Shown: positions 19,121 to 25,805 of the stretch, piece by piece
Layout: each line of letters starts with the position of its first letter
Numbering within the stretch: position 1 is the first letter of the stretch
Assembly (NCBI RefSeq): GCF_003967515.1
Contig: NZ_BIFQ01000001.1
Coordinates: 1,674,001 to 1,738,000, forward strand
Direction of reading: 5' to 3'
Source of the DNA: Dictyobacter aurantiacus
Lineage (GTDB): Bacteria; Chloroflexota; Ktedonobacteria; Ktedonobacterales; Ktedonobacteraceae
Length of the DNA stretch: 64,000 nt
The notes under the pieces: generated by a model
The model's database searches: none
Seen by the model: the letters and a program-made list of their open reading frames with translations, nothing else
Told to the model about the DNA's origin: nothing
Program-made: the position numbers and the translations under genes

Positions 19121-19190
19121 TTGAGTATCCACTCTGACTCTGCTATGGTACTAATGGGATAGTATAGACTTTGCCGACAGCTTTGTCGGC
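19121..19190 (+). promoter_or_regulatory. Candidate promoter and leader hairpin of the receptor kinase
   Basis: TTGAGT (19121-19126) and TATGGT (19144-19149) are 17 bases apart. A 7-bp hairpin GCCGACA-GCTT-TGTCGGC lies at 19173-19190, directly before the ribosome binding site, and could modulate translation. Confidence 0.4.
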
Positions 19191-19205
19191 GAACAGGAGG
19201 TGGCC

Positions 19206-21872
19206 GTGAGCACATCGCCACGCCGCATTGGACAATATGAACTGTTGCAACAGATCGGCAGCGGGCATCTAGGAGAGGTCTGGAAAGCGCATGACCATGC
19301 CCAACATCGTGATATTGCCATCAAATTGCTACACAGCGATCTGCAGGCCGATCCAAACTTTTTAAATCGCCTGACCAATGGAAGCAGGGTGTTGACCACG
19401 CTGCGCCATGAGAACCTGGTCAGCGTCTACTCTGCCGCGGTTTCGCGCTCAAACGAGGCTCGTGAGACGACCGCCTACATCGCGATGGATTATATCGAAG
19501 GATATACACTCAAGGATTACATTCAGGCCACCGTGCACCGTGGCATTTTTCCCGCAACCGAAGACATCGTCTATCTTTTTTCGGGCATCGGGGCAGCCGT
19601 CGATTATCTTCACCAGCAGGGTATCGTGCATGGCGATATCAAGCCGACTAATATTTTGCTGCATAAGCAGCGGCGCACGCATTTCGCCGCCGGTGAGCCG
19701 ATGCTAACCGATGTTGGCATCACCCAGATCGCCGGCAATGATAGTCATCTCAGCGCCCCTCACTATTTATCTCCAGAGCAGGCCCAGGACAGGCCGGCCA
19801 ATAAGGCCAGCGATATTTATTCTTTGGGCATCATCCTCTACGAGCTATGTACGGGCACGGTCCCATTTCGAGGGGACAAGACATTCACAGTTATCTCTCA
19901 GCAGAACGATACACTACCCGCGCCACCAACGCTACTCAACGCCAATATACCTCCGGTCCTGGCGCAGGTCATCTTGCGCGCCCTGGCCAAAGATCCCAAT
20001 GCCCGTTTTCCAGAAGCCACACAGTTGGCCTACGCTATTGCCGAGGCATGCGCGGTACAACCCACTCACCCGCTGGTGAAGCAGATCGCCACCCGTACAT
20101 CACAGGAGCAGATCTCGACTGGCACTATGCCACACAATACGCACTCGATCCTGGGGGTGCCACAGCCGCTCGCCCCCGAATCACCCATATTTATGCGTCC
20201 ATTGCAAAATCTCTCGGGGCGTCAGCAGCCACGTCCTGCACAGTCACATCCCGTTTCGCTCAACGCCAATCCCGATCTTTCCGCCGCCGACGTCTTCCCC
20301 AACTCGGCTCGCATGTCGGCGGTTACGCCTGGCAATCAATCACCCACTACCAGCAAGCACCCGGCAACAGGCATCACCTCACCACAAAAGCCGGTGGTCG
20401 CACCTACCCACCTGGTACCCACAACCCCACCAGAGAAGCCGCAGTTTCCCCGGCCATCTGGCTTACTGGGCCCCCTATCCAATCCCGGCACACCACAACC
20501 TCAGATACGACAGGTAGCCACGGACAACGCATCGACTATGGAAAGGCGCAACTCAATGCCACGCCTGCAGGCGCTGCCGGCCACACCCCACACCCCACAG
20601 CCGCAGGAGCCCACGCAGTCCACCAGTTCATATCAACTATCATCCATACGTGACGCACAGGCAGCCACCTATCAACAGCAGCAATCCGCCAGTCAGGCAG
20701 CCGATGCGGTCCCCCCACCTTTCCCACTACCCACCAATCCTGGCAGAACCACACCGATCTATAAGAACAAGTACGTGGTCGGGATCGCGCTGGTGCTCCT
20801 GGTGGCAATAATTATCGGGACGTTGGTCACCAATACCGCATTCAACCATAGCACAGTAGGACAAACAAAGGTAAGCGGGACGCCCCGCACGAATCCCTCT
20901 CCAGTCACCACGACGCCGGTGGCGGGGACACTCTTCTTTCTAGATGATGCCCTGGGGCACAATGATCAGCTCCATCTGAACATGTCAAACATCGGCGCCC
21001 CGGCTCAGGGTAAAAGCTATTACGCCTGGCTACAAACGGACACACAAGGCTTCATACCATTGGGGGTGCTGCAGGTCCAGAATAAGATGGTTGACTTCAT
21101 GTATGGAGGAGATGCCACCCATTCGAATCTACTGGCCCATGCCCAGGGTATACAGATTACCATTGAGCCCACGGGCTCGGCGCCTAAAGCTCCGGGCAAA
21201 CAGATCGCCTACCAGGGCAGCTTTCCCGTCGCGACGCTGGCAGAGCTCAAGAATATTCTTTACTCGACGCCCGAGCTACCACCAGGATCCGCCGTTATCG
21301 TGAATATGTTCGACACCATTAAGTCGATGAACGACAAGGCGATCAGCATCGTTGATTCGCTGCAGCAGACCAAAGATTACGGCCTGGCCAAACGGCAGAG
21401 CACACGCCTGATCGAGATGATCGATGGCACCAGCTATGCGCGTGAAAGCGGGGACCTGCCCGCGGCCATCCCACCGCAGCTCCACACCTCCATTGGTCTG
21501 CTTTCTTCGCCTAAACAGCAGGGGTATCTGGATATCCTGGATAAACACCTGGATAAGCTGAAGGCGGCCGCCGCCAATAATACTAACCTGCTGCAGCGCA
21601 TCCAGAACGCCAAGAACGGTCTGCAGGATCTGCGCGGCTGGCTCCAGCAGATGCGACAGAATGACGTGCAGATCTTAAAGGCCACCAACCTTGCCAGCAA
21701 CCAGAATCTTAGCGCGGCCCTGCAATTGAAGCAGATAACGGCCTATGCCTATACAGGGCGTACCATTCCACCAGACACCAATCCAAAGCCAACGCCTGGT
21801 TCAGCAGGCGCGCTACAGACCTATACCGAGGTACAATACCTGGCAGCGCTGGACCTGCAGGCGGCTAAATAA
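19206..21872 (+). CDS. Receptor Ser/Thr protein kinase with YYAWL-type extracellular domain
   Basis: The 888-residue protein (GTG 19206, five bases after AGGAGG) has a cytosolic Hanks-type kinase at about 8-290, a Pro/Gln-rich linker to about 520, one transmembrane helix (VVGIALVLLVAIIIGTLV) and a large external part. Catalytic Lys40 (DIAIKLL), Asp144 in HGDIKPTN and Asp169 in TDVG are kept; the usual HRD Arg is Gly and DFG is DVG. The glycine loop is IGSGHLGEVW. The external part contains GKSYYAWL and DYGLAKRQSTRLIEMIDGT segments shared with the three kinases at 56887-63510. It stands alone, far from those paralogues. It likely senses an envelope signal and phosphorylates cytosolic targets. 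Confidence 0.9.
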   Translation: MSTSPRRIGQYELLQQIGSGHLGEVWKAHDHAQHRDIAIKLLHSDLQADPNFLNRLTNGSRVLTTLRHENLVSVYSAAVSRSNEARETTAYIAMDYIEGYTLKDYIQATVHRGIFPATEDIVYLFSGIGAAVDYLHQQGIVHGDIKPTNILLHKQRRTHFAAGEPMLTDVGITQIAGNDSHLSAPHYLSPEQAQDRPANKASDIYSLGIILYELCTGTVPFRGDKTFTVISQQNDTLPAPPTLLNANIPPVLAQVILRALAKDPNARFPEATQLAYAIAEACAVQPTHPLVKQIATRTSQEQISTGTMPHNTHSILGVPQPLAPESPIFMRPLQNLSGRQQPRPAQSHPVSLNANPDLSAADVFPNSARMSAVTPGNQSPTTSKHPATGITSPQKPVVAPTHLVPTTPPEKPQFPRPSGLLGPLSNPGTPQPQIRQVATDNASTMERRNSMPRLQALPATPHTPQPQEPTQSTSSYQLSSIRDAQAATYQQQQSASQAADAVPPPFPLPTNPGRTTPIYKNKYVVGIALVLLVAIIIGTLVTNTAFNHSTVGQTKVSGTPRTNPSPVTTTPVAGTLFFLDDALGHNDQLHLNMSNIGAPAQGKSYYAWLQTDTQGFIPLGVLQVQNKMVDFMYGGDATHSNLLAHAQGIQITIEPTGSAPKAPGKQIAYQGSFPVATLAELKNILYSTPELPPGSAVIVNMFDTIKSMNDKAISIVDSLQQTKDYGLAKRQSTRLIEMIDGTSYARESGDLPAAIPPQLHTSIGLLSSPKQQGYLDILDKHLDKLKAAAANNTNLLQRIQNAKNGLQDLRGWLQQMRQNDVQILKATNLASNQNLSAALQLKQITAYAYTGRTIPPDTNPKPTPGSAGALQTYTEVQYLAALDLQAAK

Positions 21873-21883
21873 TACGAACTTTC

Positions 21884-22060
21884 GCACCTACGGTGCTCAA
21901 GAGTTTGTTTTGGGTTATGGCATGGGGGCGCGAATGCCTTTCAAGTATAGGTTTTCAAGGGCCTTGCCCCTTGAACCCGCTTGTGCCGCCGTCAGGCGGC
22001 ACAAGGAGAGGGAAAATCAGGGGACACCCCTGAAACCCCGCCATGGGCTGCCGCCCCTGG
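21884..22060. repeat. Truncated palindromic element plus family 2 hairpin repeat
   Basis: The short module GCACCTACGGTGCTCAA (21884-21900) is followed by only the left arm and centre of a palindrome (TTATGGCATGGGGGCGCGAATGC), so this copy has lost its right half. Then come a 10-bp hairpin TTGTGCCGCC-GTCA-GGCGGCACAA (21981-22004), TCAGGGG-ACA-CCCCTGA (22018-22034) and a GGGCTGCCGCCCC hairpin. The last two repeat the grammar of 2159-2207. Confidence 0.65.
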
Positions 22061-22115
22061 ACCCCGCTCCAATGGGAGCGCTCACACGCCCCGGTATGAC
22101 GAGAGAACGCACTTT

Positions 22116-23129
22116 CTATGTGCGTGATATGGCGTTGTCCGCAGGAGTCGAAGGTACTCCAGGTGCTACCAGCAGCCCGAACTCGGCCGCCATAGCCAGG
22201 TGGTCGCTAGCATGTTCGCCCAGAAAACCATCCTCACCCTCAACCATGACATGGCACATCTCCAGACGGCCAATCAGGGTGGGATCGGCAAAGACATAGT
22301 CGATCCTGCCCGCCGGGGCGGCGGCCGGACAGGTGAAGCCCTGCTCGTGCGGATGCAGATAGCGGAAACAATCTATATAATGCTCCTTCAGGAGGCGAAT
22401 GGGACCACGAGGAGCATAGAAGTAAGCGGCTAAATCAAACAATTTACAGAGCAGATCGCTCTGCCCCACCGCGCGAAAGACTGGATTAAGGAAGCGCAGT
22501 CTGCGCGGTACGACCGAATCGAGATGGGGATGCCCATCCTGGAGCGCGATATTTTTACGCCTGGTATCCAGGCGCATGACATATTTGAGCAGCGCGCTGG
22601 CCGTAAAGTCATCTTTGGGGGCCAGTGTATTAAAATCACCCATCAGTATATGTGGCTTGCCCTCCGCTCGGAATGGCGCCAGGATGTTCAGGATCTCGCG
22701 CACCTCGCGCATGCGGATGTGGTTGCCAGCCCAGCGACGATTAAACGAGGCCGCCAGATGGATAACGAAAATCGTCAGTTGCTGGCCCGAACGCTCTTCA
22801 ACACACACTTCCAGTAAGGGGCGAGTCAGCACGCCGGGGCGGACATGATTCTTCACGGAGAGAATCGGCAGGCGCGTCATCAAGGCCGTCCGATAATCGC
22901 GATTACTACCAGTCTGCCCGCCCTCGATAAGCTGCATACCCAGCGCCTGCGCCATCTCCTCAACCACCGTCAGGCCCTCAAACTTAATGGGATTGAGCGC
23001 CTCAGGCAATCCCACGATATCGGGATCGGCCGAGCGAATGATCTTTAATAACTGTTCCGTCCTCTTCGCGCCTTTTTCGCGCAGGCTATAGCCACCAGCA
23101 AGAATATTATATGAAACGACACGTGTCAT
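22116..23129 (-). CDS. Endonuclease/exonuclease/phosphatase (EEP) family hydrolase
   Basis: The 337-residue protein shows the DNase I-like fold motifs: Asn8 in VVSYNIL, Glu43 in VGLPEAL, a VIHLAAS strand, GDFNTL with the catalytic Asp-Asn pair, RIDYVF and the terminal SDHLAM. All metal-binding residues of the superfamily are kept. Members range from nucleases to sphingomyelinases and inositol phosphatases, so the substrate is open. There is no signal peptide, so it is probably cytosolic. AAAAGGAT precedes the start. The gene lies between two clusters of palindromic repeats. Confidence 0.87.
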   Translation of the reverse strand: MTRVVSYNILAGGYSLREKGAKRTEQLLKIIRSADPDIVGLPEALNPIKFEGLTVVEEMAQALGMQLIEGGQTGSNRDYRTALMTRLPILSVKNHVRPGVLTRPLLEVCVEERSGQQLTIFVIHLAASFNRRWAGNHIRMREVREILNILAPFRAEGKPHILMGDFNTLAPKDDFTASALLKYVMRLDTRRKNIALQDGHPHLDSVVPRRLRFLNPVFRAVGQSDLLCKLFDLAAYFYAPRGPIRLLKEHYIDCFRYLHPHEQGFTCPAAAPAGRIDYVFADPTLIGRLEMCHVMVEGEDGFLGEHASDHLAMAAEFGLLVAPGVPSTPADNAISRT

Positions 23130-23255
23130 CGATCTTGATCCTTTTATGCGAGATAACTGGCCTCAGTGCGCTTTATCGGCTACAGCCAGTTCTGTCCATT
23201 TCAACACTCGTAAATTTCAGCTTAGAGAGTGTCAGACACACTTTTTACTGGTGTG

Positions 23256-23729
23256 CTTGAGCGCCCCCGCGCGGGCGTCCGCTGACGCGGCCGCACCGGT
23301 TTTGTATGGTGGTGCAACAGGGGCGCGGATGCGCCCCTGTTGCACCACCATACTATGGGCTGTTGAGCATCTGTGGCGCTCAGAAACTAGTTTTGAGTTG
23401 ATGCATAGCCCCTGTTGCACCACCATACTATGGGCTGTTGAGCATCTGTGGTGCTCAGAAACTAGTTTTGAGTTGATGCATAGGCTGCGCATCCGCACCC
23501 CTGTTGCACCACCATACTATGGGCTGTTGAGCATCTGCGGTGCTCAGAAACTAGTTTTGAGTTGATGCATAGCCCCTGTTGCACCACCCTACTATGGGCT
23601 GTTGAGCATCTGCGGTGCTCAGAAACTAGTTTTGAGTTGATGCATAGGCTGCGCGGATGCGCAGCCTATGCATCAACTCACAAAATCAGGGCGGCCGCGT
23701 CAGCGGACGCCCGCGCGGGGGCGCTCAAG
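23256..23729. repeat. Composite palindromic element C with 39-bp terminal inverted repeats
   Basis: The 474-nt block is bounded by perfect 39-nt inverted repeats of the GC module (23256-23294 and 23691-23729). Inside are two unrelated hairpins, both with a GGAT tetraloop: 23-bp arms at 23304-23326/23331-23353 and 22-bp arms at 23633-23654/23659-23680. Between them lie four 75-nt tandem units. It resembles two elements in head-to-head orientation that share the central short module. No protein gene is supported inside. Confidence 0.9.
23334..23647. repeat. Four 75-nt tandem units inside element C
   Basis: Units are 23334-23408, 23409-23483, 23498-23572 and 23573-23647, with a 14-base spacer only between the second and third. 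Each unit starts CCCCTGTTGCACCACC (right arm of hairpin one), carries GAGCATCTGYGGYGCTCAG and ends TTGATGCATAG (left arm of hairpin two). They differ at only a few positions, so the expansion is recent. Confidence 0.92.
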
Positions 23730-23941
23730 TACCTCGATAAGATGAGAGAAAGACGCTCACTAATACTGATCAACATACAATATTGAACCAACACAACAAT
23801 TACTATACGTTTGATGTGAGTTACTGGTGAGAAAATCCCCAGATTCACTATAGCAGAGATAGAAAAAAAATTGAAAGATGGGACTATTTCTTTTCCAGAA
23901 GTACTAACTTAAACAGTGAGAACGACAAAAAAGGATTGGAG

Positions 23942-23996
23942 AAAAAATAGCCTGGTAGAGATGCTCAATATGATAAACAGAGCATCTCTACCAGGC
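23942..23996 (-). terminator. Terminator of glyS
   Basis: A 17-bp perfect stem (GCCTGGTAGAGATGCTC with GAGCATCTCTACCAGGC) is followed on the reverse strand by TATTTTTTC, 24 bases after the glyS stop. The stretch 23730-23941 between this and element C shows nothing else. Confidence 0.9.
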
Positions 23997-24020
23997 CACC
24001 AAGGGGCAACTATGCGCCAG

Positions 24021-25391
24021 CTACTTCCAGGTGACGCGATCCAGCAGGTACATGGTCAACTCGCTGATTGGCAGGCGAACCTGGGTCATACCATCGCGCT
24101 CACGCACCGTCACAGTCTGATCGTCCAGAGTCTGGAAGTCAACGGTCACGCAGAACGGCGTACCAATCTCATCCTGGCGACGATAGCGGCGCCCGATATT
24201 GGCCACATCGTCATACTGCGACACCATATAGCGGCGTAGGTTTTCGTGAATAGAACGCGCGGTCGAGACCAGTTCTTCCTTGTTCTTCTGCAGCGGCAGC
24301 ACCGCGACCTTCACAGGCGCCAGCCAGGGATGCAGGTGCAGGACGGTACGAGGCTCTTTCCCATTAGGATCTGGCTCTTCCTCATAGGCATCCAGCAGCA
24401 GGTTCAAGAAGGTGCGATCAACACCACCGGAGGTCTCAACGATCCAGGGAATATAGCGCTCTTTCGTCAGCGGGTCGGTATAGCTCAGATCCTGGCCACT
24501 ATACTCAGAGTGGCGCGAGAGATCCCAGTCCTGACGCCAGTGAATGCCTTCCCATTCCTGCCAGCCCAACACCGTCTTATACTCCACATCGAAAGCCTTT
24601 TTAGCATAGTGGGCCAGTTCATCGCTGGCATGCTCGCGGAAGCGCAGGCGATCCTTATGGTTCACGATGCCCTTATACCATTCGAAGCGGAAATTCTTCC
24701 AGTACTCATACCACTTGTCCATCTCGCTGGGATGAACAAAGAACTGCAGATCCCACTGCTCGAACTCGCGCTGTCGGAACAGGAAGTTACCAGGGGTCAC
24801 TTCGTTGCGATACGCCTTACCGATCTGGCAGATGCCAAAGGGAACCTGGACGCGCGATGACTTCACCACGTTATCATAGTCCAGGTAAATATTCTGACAG
24901 GCCTCACCGCGCAGATAGGTCTTCATGCGATCGCCTTCAACCACGCCCAGGTAGGTCTCCATCAGCAGGTTAAAGACACGGGGCTCACTGGTCAACTCAC
25001 CACCGCAGACGGGACACTTGTGCTGCTCCAGATTCTCAGGCTCCAGGTGATCGGTACGGAAGCGGCGCTTACACTTTTTACAATCAACCAGGCGATCTAC
25101 AAAATTTTCCACGTGACCACTGGCTTCCCAGACACGTGGATGCGTGATGGTAGCACCTTCGATGCCGACGACGTTATCGTGGTTCTGAACCATCGACCAC
25201 CACCAGTAGCGCCTGATATTGTTGCGCATCTCAACGCCAAGGGGGCCAAAATCGTAGATGCCAGCTACGCCGCCATAAATCTCTGAATTGGGGAAAACAA
25301 AACCACGGCGCTTGGACAGGGAGACAACTTTTTCAATGGGGACCAGAGGGGTATCCTTTACCTCCGGCTTATTCTCTTCAATTTGTGTCAT
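24021..25391 (-). CDS. glyS: Glycyl-tRNA synthetase (single-chain, class II)
   Basis: The enzyme charges tRNA-Gly with glycine. It is the alpha2 type found in archaea, eukaryotes and some bacteria. Starting at ATG 25391 (GGAGG upstream; an in-frame TTG at 25409 overlaps the ribosome site) it has 456 residues. Visible parts are the N-terminal RRGFVFPNSEIYGGVAG, the zinc-finger insert CKKC...CPVCGG, motif 2 RNEVTPGNFLFRQREFEQWD, the glycine-binding VETSGGVDR and the anticodon-binding domain HLHPWLAPVKVAVLPL. It is controlled by a glycine T-box in its leader and has its own promoter and terminator. Confidence 0.97.
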   Translation of the reverse strand: MTQIEENKPEVKDTPLVPIEKVVSLSKRRGFVFPNSEIYGGVAGIYDFGPLGVEMRNNIRRYWWWSMVQNHDNVVGIEGATITHPRVWEASGHVENFVDRLVDCKKCKRRFRTDHLEPENLEQHKCPVCGGELTSEPRVFNLLMETYLGVVEGDRMKTYLRGEACQNIYLDYDNVVKSSRVQVPFGICQIGKAYRNEVTPGNFLFRQREFEQWDLQFFVHPSEMDKWYEYWKNFRFEWYKGIVNHKDRLRFREHASDELAHYAKKAFDVEYKTVLGWQEWEGIHWRQDWDLSRHSEYSGQDLSYTDPLTKERYIPWIVETSGGVDRTFLNLLLDAYEEEPDPNGKEPRTVLHLHPWLAPVKVAVLPLQKNKEELVSTARSIHENLRRYMVSQYDDVANIGRRYRRQDEIGTPFCVTVDFQTLDDQTVTVRERDGMTQVRLPISELTMYLLDRVTWK

Positions 25392-25407
25392 GAGTGGTTT
25401 CCTCCGC

Positions 25408-25645
25408 AAAAAAAAGCCCCAGGCATCTATAGCCCAGGGACGAATGCGCTAACGTAGGCCTGGGGCAACTACGTTTTACAGCGACATGCGCGGTCCCACC
25501 CTGCTTCTTCACCAAACAGTGAAGCCACTCAGTTATGTTCAATGCATCCACCTCAGAAGCGCCCTTCACCCGCCTGTGATTGCCGATCTCACACCAACCA
25601 TCGGCTCGCTGCTATCCAGTACAGATTACTCTTCTTCCTCAACGC
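25408..25645 (-). promoter_or_regulatory. Glycine T-box riboswitch of glyS
   Basis: On the reverse strand: S-turn AAGAGTA (25634-25628 region), stem I with GATGGTTGGTGTGAGATCGG, specifier loop GAAG-GGC-GCTTCTGAG with GGC at 25563-25561, the T-box AGGGTGGGACCGCG at 25502-25489, and a terminator of GCCCCAGG/CCTGGGGC (25466-25459 and 25423-25416) followed by eight T residues. Uncharged tRNA-Gly should favour antitermination. Confidence 0.95.
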
Positions 25646-25680
25646 TGGAACACATTTTGTATTCGTATTGTATAGGGATT

Positions 25681-25709
25681 AGTATAGCGAAGAACTGTAC
25701 AAGTTGCAA
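25681..25709 (-). promoter_or_regulatory. Promoter of the glyS leader
   Basis: TTGCAA (25709-25704) and TATACT (25686-25681) are separated by exactly 17 bases on the reverse strand, placing the start of RNA about 30 bases before the T-box stem I. Confidence 0.7.
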
Positions 25710-25740
25710 GTGATACAGCCCAAACGGGACATTCGCTACC

Positions 25741-25769
25741 TTGTGAAGGTTATTGAGAGGTGTTACAAT
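25741..25769 (+). promoter_or_regulatory. Promoter of the Ski2-like helicase gene
   Basis: TTGTGA (25741-25746), a 17-base spacer and TACAAT (25764-25769) lie 36 bases before the helicase start. It is divergent from the glyS promoter, with about 30 bases between the two -35 boxes. Confidence 0.65.
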
Positions 25770-25805
25770 AGTGCGAAAAATAGTCGGTAATGAATTAAAG
25801 AAGAG

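Noticed and set aside
23256..23729. Insertion sequence with transposase
   Set aside because: There are inverted ends but no transposase frame inside; called a non-coding repeat instead.
23146..23786. Protein-coding genes over the repeat block
   Set aside because: The open frames there only follow the repeats and palindromes on both strands; they lack ribosome sites and any recognisable domain.
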